Assembly: GCF_006538725.1 (NCBI RefSeq)
Contig: NZ_BJLQ01000011.1
Location: 49,519 to 113,518 of the forward strand
Reading direction: 5' to 3'
Origin: Cellulomonas gelida
Lineage (GTDB): Bacteria > Actinomycetota > Actinomycetes > Actinomycetales > Cellulomonadaceae
Length of the DNA: 64,000 nucleotides
Shown: positions 26,752 through 34,331 of the stretch, piece by piece
Layout: every line of letters begins with the position of its first letter
Position numbering within the stretch: the stretch's first letter is position 1
Translations under genes and position numbers: made by a program
Notes under the pieces: generated by a model
Told to the model about the DNA's origin: nothing
What the model saw: the letters and a program-made list of their open reading frames with translations, nothing else
Databases searched by the model: none

Positions 26752-27989
26752 TGCGACGTCACCACCACGCCCTCGCGTAGCAGGCGCCGCACGACGACGA
26801 GCGCGCTCGCCCGGTCGAGTCCGGGCAGCGACCCGACGGCGACCGGGTCGCCCGTGCGCAGGGTCTGCAACGCGCGCGACGCCTCGGCGGGCAGCGACAG
26901 CACGACGCCTCCCGCGGTCAGCCGCACCTTGTCGTCGGCGGTCTCGAGGCGACCCCCCAGGCCCTCGCGCCAGCGGACGCGCGTGTGCTCGGACAGGGAG
27001 GCGATGGCGCTCAACGTGGCCAGCGGCCCGACGGGTGCGGGACGCGTGTCCCGGCCGAACCGTGCGCCGAGCCGCGCGGCCGCCAGGCCGGCGGGGTCCG
27101 GGGCGCTCGTCAAGGCCGTGACCAGCGCCTCCACGGTCTCCTGCACGATCGGCCGGAGCTCGTCGGCGTCGGACACGTCGATCCCCAGCGGCAGGGAGGT
27201 GCGCAGCGCGGGCGTGTCGCCGATGACGCTCAGCAGGGTGTCGACGACGTCGGCCCGCGTGTAGGCGGCCATGCCGACGGTCAGGTGGATCGACGTGTCG
27301 CCGAGCGCCGTCGCCGAGTGGATCCACCCGCGCGGCAGGTAGAGGGCGTCGCCGGGACGCAGCACACGGTCGATCACGGGCTCGCCCGCAGCCGCCGCGG
27401 CGACCGCCGCGCGGTGGTCCGTCCACACCTGGCCCTTGAGCGGGTCCGGGTGCACGGGCGCGTGGATCACCCAGTGCTTCTCGCCGGAGACCTGCAGGAC
27501 GAACACGTCGTGCGTGTCGTAGTGCGGCGAGAAGCCCTGCGACGACGGCGGCGTCACGTACGCGTTGACCTGCGCGGGGTGGCCGAGCTCGCCGACGAGC
27601 GCACGCGTGAAGTCGACGAGCGGGGGCCACATCCGGTGCAGGCCCTGCAGCACGATCGTCGCGCCGGCAGCGAACTCGGCCAGCACCTTGTCGCTCGACA
27701 CCTGGTCGGACACCTCGGCGCCGAACCCGCCCGACGAGGTGAACCGCTCCGCGGCCAGCACGCTGCCCTCATGGGCGAGCCGGATGAACGGCGTGCGCAG
27801 CCCTCGTCGGCCCACGAGCTCGTCGACCGCGTCCGGCGAGAGCAGGTCGTGGAAGTCGTCGTGCTCCGGGGACAGCAGCGGCGCGCGGCCCCAGTGCTCG
27901 CGCGCGAACTGCTCGGCCGGGACGGCGATGCAGCGCGAGAGCGCGGACCGGGTGACCGGTCCGCGCTCCGTCAGGGCGTCCTGCGCCAC
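26748..27989 (-). CDS. JmjC/Cupin_4 2-oxoglutarate-dependent protein hydroxylase-like oxygenase
   Basis: A 413-residue protein resembling bacterial and eukaryotic ribosomal oxygenases (YcfD/RoxA, MINA53, NO66). The double-stranded beta-helix contains the iron triad His156-x-Asp158 (SPHYDTHDVF) and a distal His235 (SIHLTVG), with VLQVSGEKHWVIHAP and GDALYLPRGWIHSAT between them. The C-terminal ~150 residues match the dimerisation plus winged-helix region of that class. Family members hydroxylate Arg or His side chains of ribosomal proteins. Here the gene is wedged between a repeat-peptide gene (1-base TAG/GTG overlap) and the ferredoxin-like gene (4-base overlap), so the local peptide is the more likely substrate. 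That is inference. Confidence 0.87.
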   Translation of the reverse strand: MAQDALTERGPVTRSALSRCIAVPAEQFAREHWGRAPLLSPEHDDFHDLLSPDAVDELVGRRGLRTPFIRLAHEGSVLAAERFTSSGGFGAEVSDQVSSDKVLAEFAAGATIVLQGLHRMWPPLVDFTRALVGELGHPAQVNAYVTPPSSQGFSPHYDTHDVFVLQVSGEKHWVIHAPVHPDPLKGQVWTDHRAAVAAAAAGEPVIDRVLRPGDALYLPRGWIHSATALGDTSIHLTVGMAAYTRADVVDTLLSVIGDTPALRTSLPLGIDVSDADELRPIVQETVEALVTALTSAPDPAGLAAARLGARFGRDTRPAPVGPLATLSAIASLSEHTRVRWREGLGGRLETADDKVRLTAGGVVLSLPAEASRALQTLRTGDPVAVGSLPGLDRASALVVVRRLLREGVVVTSQ

Positions 27990-28213
27990 TACGCCGAGCC
28001 GTCCGCCCCGCCGTCGTGCCCGCCGGGGTCGGCGCCGCCGTCGGCCGGGCCTTCGCCCGCGGAGCCGTCCGCTCCGCCGTCGTGCCCGCCCGGGTTTTCG
28101 CCGGCCGAGCCGTCTGCTCCGCCGTCGTGCCCGCCGGGGTTGGCGCCGCCGTCCGCGACGCCTTCCCCTGCGGGTGCCGGCTCGCTGGTGATGTCGTCGT
28201 CCTTGATGCCCAC
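27989..28213 (-). CDS. 74-residue Gly/Asp/His repeat peptide, probable modification substrate
   Basis: A small acidic peptide with no known homologue that I can name. Residues 1-24 (MGIKDDDITSEPAPAGEGVA and four more) look like a leader. Then the 12-residue unit PGGHDGGADGSA occurs three times, at 26-37, 41-52 and 63-74, each with one His; GE and GPADGGA act as spacers. There is no Cys, Lys is limited to the leader, and there is no signal peptide. The GTG at 28213 has GGGGAGAG 5 bases upstream. Its stop shares one base with the start of the JmjC oxygenase. Layout and composition resemble a ribosomally made, modified peptide precursor with repeated cores. Confidence 0.72.
   Translation of the reverse strand: MGIKDDDITSEPAPAGEGVADGGANPGGHDGGADGSAGENPGGHDGGADGSAGEGPADGGADPGGHDGGADGSA
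27992..28138. repeat. Three 36-bp near-identical coding repeats
   Basis: The 36-bp units lie at 27992-28027, 28058-28093 and 28103-28138 and each encode PGGHDGGADGSA. They differ by only a few silent changes. Unequal spacers (30 bp and 9 bp) with related GADGG codons suggest growth by local duplication. The repeats are in frame within the small peptide gene and are not a CRISPR array. Confidence 0.85.
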
Positions 28214-28312
28214 TGGACTCTCCCCTCGTCTGCCGCCGTGCAGCGGCGTTGCCGCCTCGGCGAGCGTATCCACGCCCCGGCGGACGCGCCGGGTGAGCGT
28301 CGAGGTCGCCCG

Positions 28313-29428
28313 TCAGGAGGCGGCGGGAAGCCTGACGACGAAGTCCGCGCCGCGCCCCGGGCCTGGGCTGCTGGCGAGGATCGTGCCGCCGTGCGCCTCG
28401 GTGAGGGCCTTGCTGATGGCCAGCCCGATCCCGGAGCCGCCGCTGTCCCGGTCGCGCGCGACGTCCGCGCGGTAGAAGCGCTCGAACACGTGCGGAAGGT
28501 GCTCCGCGGCGATGCCGTCCCCGGTGTCCGAGACCGTGAACGTCACGGCACCGCCCTGGCGGCCCGCGAGGACGCTGACCGAGCCGCCGGGCGGCGTGTG
28601 CCGCAGGGCGTTGGTCACGAGGTTGTCCAGCACCTGCGCCATGCGGTGCCGGTCGACGCTGACCGCCGGCACGCCCGGGTCGACGTGCGCTCGCAGCTCG
28701 ACCCCGGCATCGGCGGCACGTTCCGCAGCCGCCTGGACGGCTGCCTGCACGAGCTGCTCGGGCGGCGCGAGCTCCAGGTCGAGCACGACGTCGCCGGCTT
28801 CGGCGTGCGTGACGGCCGACAGGTCGTGCGAGAGCCGGGTCAGCCTGTCGGCCTGGTCCCGCAGCACAGCGACGGTCGTGTCGTCCATGGGTCGCACGCC
28901 GTCCTCGACCGCCTCGAGGTACCCGGCGATCGTCGCGATCGGCGTCCGCACCTCGTGGGCCAGGTCCGCGAGCAGCCGTTCCCGCAGCCGTTGCGCGTCC
29001 TCGAGCCGGTCCGCCATGGCGTTGAAGGACCCGGCCAGCTGGTCGAACTCCGCGCCGAGCCCCGACGACGGCACCCGGACCCCGTACGTGCCTGCCCCGA
29101 GGGCCGCGGCTGCGGTGGAGACGGCGCCCAGCGATGCCGCGATGCGCCGCGCGAGCACCACGCTCACGCCGGCCGACGCGAGTGCGGCCGCCGCGAACGC
29201 CAGGGTCGCGGCCGTGCTCGTCGCGGACCGGAACGCCTCTTCGGCGTGCAGCACCGCGGCGTCGTTGTCGTCGAGCCCGGCCTCCACCATGTGCTGGTGG
29301 AAGAGCCTGGGCCCGACGAGCGCGCCGACGACCCAGGCGGTGACCGCGGCGGTCGCCAGGACGATCAGCAGCGCCAGGAGCAGTCGAGGCGCGAGCCCGA
29401 CCTGATGCCGGCGGCCGGACCGGCTCAC
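28313..29428 (-). CDS. Two-component sensor histidine kinase
   Basis: A 371-residue membrane kinase. It has two transmembrane helices (LALLIVLATAAVTAWVVGAL near 15 and a second near 70) flanking a short ~35-residue extracellular loop. A HAMP domain (RRIAASLGAVSTAAAALGAG) and a HisKA domain with phosphoacceptor His158 (LAHEVRTPIATIAGYLEAV) follow. The HATPase domain has N-box DNLVTNALRHTPPGG, G1 DTGDGI and G2 GSGIGLAISKALTEAHGG. The small sensor loop argues for sensing in or near the membrane. The GTG start overlaps the response regulator stop (GTGA). Neighbouring genes suggest redox or metal (copper) stress as the signal, which is inference. Confidence 0.93.
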   Translation of the reverse strand: MSRSGRRHQVGLAPRLLLALLIVLATAAVTAWVVGALVGPRLFHQHMVEAGLDDNDAAVLHAEEAFRSATSTAATLAFAAAALASAGVSVVLARRIAASLGAVSTAAAALGAGTYGVRVPSSGLGAEFDQLAGSFNAMADRLEDAQRLRERLLADLAHEVRTPIATIAGYLEAVEDGVRPMDDTTVAVLRDQADRLTRLSHDLSAVTHAEAGDVVLDLELAPPEQLVQAAVQAAAERAADAGVELRAHVDPGVPAVSVDRHRMAQVLDNLVTNALRHTPPGGSVSVLAGRQGGAVTFTVSDTGDGIAAEHLPHVFERFYRADVARDRDSGGSGIGLAISKALTEAHGGTILASSPGPGRGADFVVRLPAAS

Positions 29429-30144
29429 GACCCGGTGCCGATGCGGTAGCCGACTCCTCGCACGGTCCGCACGAAGCGCTGCTCCTGGGCGGTGTCGCCG
29501 AGCTTCTGGCGCAGGTGCAGCACGTGGACGTCGACGAGGTGGTCGTCGCCCACCCAGCCGGTGCCCCACACCGCGTCGATGAGCGCCCGGCGCGACAGCA
29601 CCGAACCCGGGCGGACGGCCAACGCGGCCAGCAGGTCGAACTCCGTGCGCGTGAGAGGGACGAGCTCTCCGTCGACGTGCGCCTCACGGCCGTCCACGTC
29701 GAGCTGCAGCGACCCGATCTCGAGCGCGGGTGCCGACGCGACCACACCGTTGCTCGCCGCGCGCCGTGGCCTGCGCATGAGGACGGCGACGCGTGCCATG
29801 AGCTCGCGCGGGCTGAACGGCTTCGTCATGTAGTCGTCCGCACCCACCGACAGCCCGATGAGCGTGTCGACCTCCTCGGACCGTGCGGTCAGCATCACGA
29901 CGTAGCAGTCGGAGAAGGTCCGCAGCTGTCGGCAGACCTCCACCCCGTCGATACCGGGGAGGCCGAGGTCGAGGATCACCACGTCGGGGTCGACGTCGCG
30001 CAGCACGTCGATCGCCGCGCCACCGTGGTGGCAGAGCGTCACGTCGAAGCCGTCGCGCTCGAGGTAGGAGCCGATGAGGCCGGCCAGCGCCTGCTCGTCG
30101 TCGACGACGACCGCACGACGCCCGGCCGCCGGGGTCTGTCTCAT
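29425..30144 (-). CDS. OmpR/PhoB-family response regulator
   Basis: A 239-residue DNA-binding partner of the downstream kinase. The receiver domain has the acidic pair VVVDDE, phosphoacceptor Asp59 in VVILDLGLPG, the switch Thr (VVMLTARS) and Lys in TKPFSPREL. The winged-helix effector shows LTRTEFDLLAALAVRPG and RFVRTVRGVGYRIG. The ATG at 30144 has GGAG 9 bases upstream. It is divergent from the glutaredoxin-CcdA operon, and two tandem 11-bp repeats of PhoB-box style sit between them, so it likely controls that operon and perhaps itself. Confidence 0.93.
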   Translation of the reverse strand: MRQTPAAGRRAVVVDDEQALAGLIGSYLERDGFDVTLCHHGGAAIDVLRDVDPDVVILDLGLPGIDGVEVCRQLRTFSDCYVVMLTARSEEVDTLIGLSVGADDYMTKPFSPRELMARVAVLMRRPRRAASNGVVASAPALEIGSLQLDVDGREAHVDGELVPLTRTEFDLLAALAVRPGSVLSRRALIDAVWGTGWVGDDHLVDVHVLHLRQKLGDTAQEQRFVRTVRGVGYRIGTGS

Positions 30145-30183
30145 CCGCCCATTCTCCGCATGTCCGGGGGTCGTTCCGGAGTC

Positions 30184-30205
30184 TTCACCGAACCTTGATC
30201 GAACC
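30184..30205 (+). promoter_or_regulatory. Tandem 11-bp response-regulator box
   Basis: TTCACCGAACC (30184-30194) is followed immediately by TTGATCGAACC (30195-30205). An 11-base head-to-tail repeat is the classic geometry for an OmpR/PhoB-type dimer. It lies between the response regulator gene and the glutaredoxin-ccdA operon. A related box, with the same downstream CGGGCGTGC, occurs at 32912. Confidence 0.6.
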
Positions 30206-30270
30206 ACGAGCGGGCGTGCCGGGCTCCGGGCCGAGGCTGCTGGGTACCGGAGCTGACCCAGGAGGCTGCC

Positions 30271-30564
30271 ATGCGCGACCGTGCCCGACCGAGTGCTCAG
30301 ATCACGGTGGTCGAGGCCTCGGCCTGCCATCTGTGCGACGAGGCCAAGGCGACGTTGGCCGAGCTGTCGAAGGACCACCCCATCGTGGTGGAGATCGTCG
30401 ACGCGACCTCCCCTGACGGGCGCGCGCTCGTGGCCAGGCACCGCCCGGCGCTGGCGCCGCTCGTGCTGCTGGACGGCGAGTTCTTCTCGTCGGGACGGCT
30501 GCCGCGTCGCAAGCTCGAGCGCACGCTCACGGCGCTGGGCGCGCGCGTGCCGGCGGTGCACTGA
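30271..30564 (+). CDS. Glutaredoxin-like thiol protein
   Basis: A 97-residue thioredoxin-fold protein of the small glutaredoxin family (DUF836-like). The redox motif is CHLC near residue 19-22, in EASACHLCDEAKATL. LAPLVLLDGEFFSSGRLPRRK supplies the cis-Pro region (here Ala-Pro) and the glutathione- or partner-facing loop. GGAGG lies 5 bases before the ATG. Its stop shares a base with the ccdA start (TGATG). As the first gene of the operon it would pass electrons between cytoplasmic thiols and the CcdA membrane carrier, which is inference from context. Confidence 0.85.
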   Translation: MRDRARPSAQITVVEASACHLCDEAKATLAELSKDHPIVVEIVDATSPDGRALVARHRPALAPLVLLDGEFFSSGRLPRRKLERTLTALGARVPAVH

Positions 30565-31556
30565 TGGGCACCGAGCTCCTGGCGACGGGCAGCATCCTCG
30601 CGGCGTTCCTCGCCGGCGGGGTCGCGTTGTTCGCACCCTGCTGCATCGTCTTCCTCGCGCCCTCGTACCTCGCGGGCGCGGTGAAGAACGCTCGGTGGCG
30701 CCTGCTGCCGCTGACGTTCGTCTTCGCCGCCGGTCTGGCCGTCATCCTGGTGCCGATCACGCTGGGCGTGAGCGTGCTCGCGGGCGCGATCGCGCAATAC
30801 CACGCGCCTCTGTACTGGGCCGGTGGCGTGCTGATGCTCGCGCTGGCCGGGCTGGCGCTGTCGGGACGCATGTGGTCGCTGCCCTCGTTCGTGCGGTCGC
30901 CGGACACCACGCGCGGTGACACCGCGAGCTTCTTCGCGCTCGGGGTGTTCTCCGGCATCGCGTCGTCGTGCTGCGCGCCGGTGCTCGCCGGGGTGATGAC
31001 CCTCTCGGCGCTGTCCGGCTCCACCGGGGGCGGCCTGGTCCTCGGGCTGGCCTACGTGTTCGGGATGGTCTTCCCGCTCTTCGTCATGGCGTTGCTCTGG
31101 GACAAGGCGCGGCTCGGGGACCGCCGGCTCGTGCGCGCCAAGGTGGTGCGCCTGTCCGTCGCAGGTCGCACCCTGGTGACGAACAGCCTGAACGTCGCGG
31201 TCGCGATCGGGTTCGCCCTGATGGGCGTCGCGGTCATCGCGCTCGCGTGGCGCAAGGACATGAGCGGCGGCACCCCGATCCAGGACGCTGCGAGCCGCAC
31301 GCTCACCACGGTCTTCGGCCGGGTGCAGGACTGGCTCTCACCGGTGCCGGAGCCGGTGCTCGCGATCGCGCTGTTCGCGGTCGCCGGCGCCTTCGTGTGG
31401 GCGACCCTCACCGACCGCGGGACGCGCGCCACGGCCGTCGACGGGGGAGACCTGGGCGACCCGGACGACCAGGACGTCCACCCCGCCGACCGCTCGGCGG
31501 CCCCCGTCTGCCACCACGAGCCCGCCTCCGCCACCAGCCAAGGAGCACCGTCATGA
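30564..31556 (+). CDS. ccdA: CcdA/DsbD-type membrane thiol electron carrier
   Basis: A 330-residue membrane protein carrying reducing power from cytoplasmic thioredoxin to extracytoplasmic thiol proteins. Two symmetric Cys motifs mark the family: FAPCCIVFLAPSYLAGAV near residue 25 and SGIASSCCAPVLAGV near 135; each has a Cys-Cys pair instead of a single Cys. Six hydrophobic segments form the CcdA core, with two more towards the C-terminus. A ~45-residue polar tail follows. It is coupled to the glutaredoxin gene (1-base overlap) and to the redoxin gene (ATGA). Confidence 0.87.
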   Translation: MGTELLATGSILAAFLAGGVALFAPCCIVFLAPSYLAGAVKNARWRLLPLTFVFAAGLAVILVPITLGVSVLAGAIAQYHAPLYWAGGVLMLALAGLALSGRMWSLPSFVRSPDTTRGDTASFFALGVFSGIASSCCAPVLAGVMTLSALSGSTGGGLVLGLAYVFGMVFPLFVMALLWDKARLGDRRLVRAKVVRLSVAGRTLVTNSLNVAVAIGFALMGVAVIALAWRKDMSGGTPIQDAASRTLTTVFGRVQDWLSPVPEPVLAIALFAVAGAFVWATLTDRGTRATAVDGGDLGDPDDQDVHPADRSAAPVCHHEPASATSQGAPS

Positions 31557-32173
31557 CCTCCGGCACCGCCGTCCGTCGCCAGCGCGAGAGCACCCTCGAC
31601 GCCGTCTGCGCCCAGCAGTCCGCCGACGCGCGACACCACCGCCGGCGCACGCGGACCGTCTGGGGCTTGGCCGTCCTCGTCGTCGGCGTGCTCGTGACCG
31701 CGGGCCTGATGTCCGCACGTCCCACGGTCTCCGACGACGTGCGCGTCGCACCCGGCTTCACGCTGCCCGCCTCGGACGGGTCGACAGTCTCCCTGGCGGA
31801 CTTCCGCGGCGGACCGGTCGTCCTGTACTTCAACGAGGGCGCCGGGTGCGACGCCTGCCTCACGCAGATGGGCGCGATCGAGAAGGACGCGCGGTTCGCC
31901 GAGGCGGGGATCACGGTCCTGCCGATCGTGATGAACACGGCCGAGCAGATCAACGCCGACCGCGAGCGCCTCGGGGTGCAGGCCCCGTTCCTGATCGACG
32001 ACGGCACCGTCTCCGACGCGTACGGCACCCTCGGCACCGGCATGCACGAGGGCCTGCCGGGTCACGGCTTCGTGCTCGTCGACGCCGACGGCAACCAGGT
32101 CTGGCAGGGCGACTACCCGTCGATGTGGCTCGCACCCGATGACCTGCTCGACGAGGTCACCAGCCGTCTGTGA
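31553..32173 (+). CDS. Membrane-anchored redoxin (AhpC/TSA/TlpA-like)
   Basis: A 206-residue thioredoxin-fold protein tethered by one N-terminal helix (VWGLAVLVVGVLVTAGLM near residue 37). The outer domain begins APGFTLPASDGSTVSLADFR, then GGPVVLYFNEGAGCDACLTQ, with the redox motif CDAC, and ends HGFVLVDADGNQVWQGDY. CDAC with an acidic residue is unusual among TlpA-like reductases (often WCxxC) and closer to bacterioferritin comigratory protein-like redoxins. It probably receives electrons from CcdA, encoded just upstream with a four-base ATGA overlap. AGGAG precedes the ATG by 7 bases. Confidence 0.87.
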   Translation: MTSGTAVRRQRESTLDAVCAQQSADARHHRRRTRTVWGLAVLVVGVLVTAGLMSARPTVSDDVRVAPGFTLPASDGSTVSLADFRGGPVVLYFNEGAGCDACLTQMGAIEKDARFAEAGITVLPIVMNTAEQINADRERLGVQAPFLIDDGTVSDAYGTLGTGMHEGLPGHGFVLVDADGNQVWQGDYPSMWLAPDDLLDEVTSRL

Positions 32174-32210
32174 ACCATCACCCACCCGCACACCATCCGA
32201 GGAGAAGACG

Positions 32211-32819
32211 ATGTCCCGACGCCTGGCGGCCGCGGCGGCCGTTCTGACCCTGACCGTGACGCTGACGGCGTGCGCGACGAGCGACGCCGGTGGTGCGCTC
32301 TCCCCGGACCGGGCGACGACCGTCTCGTCGCAGGCCGCGAGCACCACGCACAACGCCGCGGACGCGCAGTTCGCGCAGATGATGATCGTGCACCACGAGG
32401 GCGCGATCGAGATGGCCGAGCTCGCGATCGACGCCGCCTCCACGGCCGAGGTGAAGGCGCTCGGGGAGCGGATCGCCGCCGCCCAGCAGCCCGAGATCGA
32501 CCAGATGACGGCGTGGCTCCGGGCCTGGGGTGAGCCCGGACCGCCCGACATGAGCCACGCCGGGATGGACCATCGCGGGATGGACATGGACGGCATGGAC
32601 CAGGCCGGCGCGGTGACCGACCTCGAGCGGCAGTCGGGGGTCGGGTTCGACCGGCGGTTCCTCGAGCTGATGATCGCGCACCACGCGGGTGCGATCGAGA
32701 TGTCGGAGGCGGAGCTCGCGCGCGGTCGGAATGCCGACGCGCTCGCTCTCGCCCGCACGATCATCGACGCCCAGACCGCCGAGATCGCGGAGATGACCAA
32801 CCTGCTGGGCGGGCTCTGA
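32211..32819 (+). CDS. DUF305 lipoprotein, ferritin-like, copper-associated
   Basis: A 202-residue lipoprotein with signal peptide and lipobox LTAC (Cys ~21). Two DUF305 repeats carry the paired-His signature: MMIVHHEGAIEMAELAID and LMIAHHAGAIEMSEAELA. Between them is a Met/His-rich stretch (MSHAGMDHRGMDMDGMD) typical of copper-binding proteins. GAGGAG precedes the ATG. DUF305 proteins are frequent in copper or silver resistance clusters; direct metal binding is likely but unproven. It lies 37 bp after the redoxin, likely the last gene of the same operon. Confidence 0.9.
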   Translation: MSRRLAAAAAVLTLTVTLTACATSDAGGALSPDRATTVSSQAASTTHNAADAQFAQMMIVHHEGAIEMAELAIDAASTAEVKALGERIAAAQQPEIDQMTAWLRAWGEPGPPDMSHAGMDHRGMDMDGMDQAGAVTDLERQSGVGFDRRFLELMIAHHAGAIEMSEAELARGRNADALALARTIIDAQTAEIAEMTNLLGGL

Positions 32820-32911
32820 CGGTGACGGGACCGTCGGCCGACCGGGTGACGAAGGGGTGCCGTAGGTCGTTCGTCCCCCGGCGCTGGGCGACGGCGCCCG
32901 CAGGACGAGCC

Positions 32912-32944
32912 TTGATCGAACATTCATCAGATCTCAGGCGAACC
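32912..32944 (+). promoter_or_regulatory. Second response-regulator-type direct repeat
   Basis: TTGATCGAACA (32912-32922) and TTCATCAGATC (32923-32933) repeat at 11-base spacing, followed by TCAGGCGAACC (32934-32944). The box resembles the one at 30184, and both are followed 4-5 bases later by CGGGCGTGC. It sits 65 bases before the DUF6803-type gene, suggesting control by the same response regulator. Confidence 0.55.
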
Positions 32945-33009
32945 GATCCGGGCGTGCAGAACGGTGGTCCTGCGCCGGACGGTCCGGCGATGTCACGGAG
33001 GAGCCCCGC

Positions 33010-33687
33010 ATGGTCGCCACCGACACCACCACCCGTCCCCGCACCCCGCGTACGCCCGACACGGTCGTCGGCGGCCGCACCTTGCGCCTCGCGGTCGTCG
33101 CGGCGCTCAGCCTGCTCGTCGTGGTCGTCGCGCTGGCGCTCCCCGCCTGGCCGGCGGGTCAGGACATGGGCGGCACGCACTACATGGGTCTGCTCGCGGC
33201 GAACCAGCCGTGGAACCTGCTCCTGTTCATGGCGGTCCCGGTCATCTGCGCGGAGACGATCGCGGTGACCGAGCTCGTGATCCTGTTCAGCCCCGCCCGC
33301 GCCGGCCGTGCCGTGCGCGCGGCGAACCGGTACGCCGGGCTGATCGCCGGGTTCTACTTCCTGGGGGTCTTCGTCTACCTCATGAAGCACGCGGTCATCC
33401 CGCTGACCGCGGACGGTGGCTGGCGTGGCCCGGCCGACGTCATCGCCGTCAGTTTCTACCTGCTCGGTCTGGTCCCGCTGTACGGGATCAGCCTGATGGA
33501 GACGCGGGTCGTCGGAGCCGGCTGGGACCAGCAGCGCTGGCTCAAGCTGCACGCGACGTTCGTCGGTGTGTTCTTGGTGGTGGCGCACGTCGCGATGATC
33601 GTCGGCATGCTCGACCCGACCGTGCTGGGCTGGAACCCGACCCACACGATGGACGACGGGTCCCTCATGGACGGCATGTCGCACTGA
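33010..33687 (+). CDS. DUF6803-like multi-pass membrane protein
   Basis: A 225-residue protein with five or six membrane helices. Recognisable parts are THYMGLLAANQPWNLLLFMA, YAGLIAGFYFLGVFVYLMKH, and KLHATFVGVFLVVAHVAMIV. The C-terminal GWNPTHTMDDGSLMDGMSH is Met/His-rich, as is the DMGGTHYMG loop, suggesting copper or other soft-metal contacts. GGAGG lies 8 bases before the ATG. The family has no defined function; I assign the DUF name from memory with moderate confidence. Its promoter box links it to the redox/metal regulon. Confidence 0.75.
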   Translation: MVATDTTTRPRTPRTPDTVVGGRTLRLAVVAALSLLVVVVALALPAWPAGQDMGGTHYMGLLAANQPWNLLLFMAVPVICAETIAVTELVILFSPARAGRAVRAANRYAGLIAGFYFLGVFVYLMKHAVIPLTADGGWRGPADVIAVSFYLLGLVPLYGISLMETRVVGAGWDQQRWLKLHATFVGVFLVVAHVAMIVGMLDPTVLGWNPTHTMDDGSLMDGMSH

Positions 33688-33742
33688 GCCCCGCGGCGCA
33701 GCACCAGCGGCCGTCGTGCAGCGTGGTGCGGTACTCGGTCGG

Positions 33743-34330
33743 TCAGGTCGGCGTCGGCGGGGTGCCAGCCAGAGGGCGCGTCACGAGGTCGACCGCGCGG
33801 CGGACCTCGTCGGGGTCGTGCGCCTCGGTGTCCAGGGCGCGGTGGATCGTCAGGCCCTCGATCAGCGCGTCGAGCAGCCGTGCCGTCGCGGGGTCGAAGT
33901 GCCGCTCGAGCGCGTGCCGGCTGCGCGCCATCCACGCGTGCGTGAGCTCCCGGTAGCCGGGGTCGCGTGCGGCGAGCGTGTACAGCTCGTGCGTCAGGAC
34001 GAGCTCGCGGGGGTCGACGAGGACGTCGGAGGTGATGAGGTCGACCACGGCTCGTCGTGCCTCGTCGGCGTCCGTGGCCCGCGCCAGGTGATCCTCGAAC
34101 CGGTCGCTGACGTGCCGCGCGAACCGTCCGAACGCCTCGCGCAGCAGCTCGTCGGTCCCGGCGAAGTGGTACGTCATCGACCCGAGGGAGACGTCGGCGG
34201 CGGCCGCGATGCGCCGGCTGGACGCGCCCGCGACACCGACCTCGCCGATGACCGCGAGGCACGCGTCGATGATGCGGTCGCGGCGGTCCGGGTCGAACCG
34301 GCGCCGTCGCCGGTCCGGTGGGTTCGTCAC
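33743..34330 (-). CDS. TetR-family transcriptional repressor
   Basis: A 195-residue regulator. The N-terminal helix-turn-helix reads RDRIIDACLAVIGEVGVAGA, then SSRRIAAAADVSLGSMTYHF, typical of TetR. The rest is an all-helical ligand domain (TetR_C) of unknown effector. Translation from GTG 34330 begins one base after the stop of the acetyltransferase gene, so the two are cotranscribed, and a palindrome lies upstream of that operon as a likely autoregulatory operator. Confidence 0.9.
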   Translation of the reverse strand: MTNPPDRRRRRFDPDRRDRIIDACLAVIGEVGVAGASSRRIAAAADVSLGSMTYHFAGTDELLREAFGRFARHVSDRFEDHLARATDADEARRAVVDLITSDVLVDPRELVLTHELYTLAARDPGYRELTHAWMARSRHALERHFDPATARLLDALIEGLTIHRALDTEAHDPDEVRRAVDLVTRPLAGTPPTPT

Positions 34331-34331
34331 G

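Noticed and set aside
27992..28138. Regular 36-bp repeats resembling a CRISPR array
   Set aside because: Repeats are in frame, spacers are 9 and 30 bp, related to the repeat and too short for CRISPR spacers. They encode the peptide cores, and no cas gene is nearby.
26748..29747. A 999-codon minus-strand frame that would fuse the oxygenase to sequence across the kinase gene
   Set aside because: Only the first 413 codons of product from GTG 27989 are protein-like; the rest is Arg/Gly-rich antisense-frame noise over the peptide and kinase genes.
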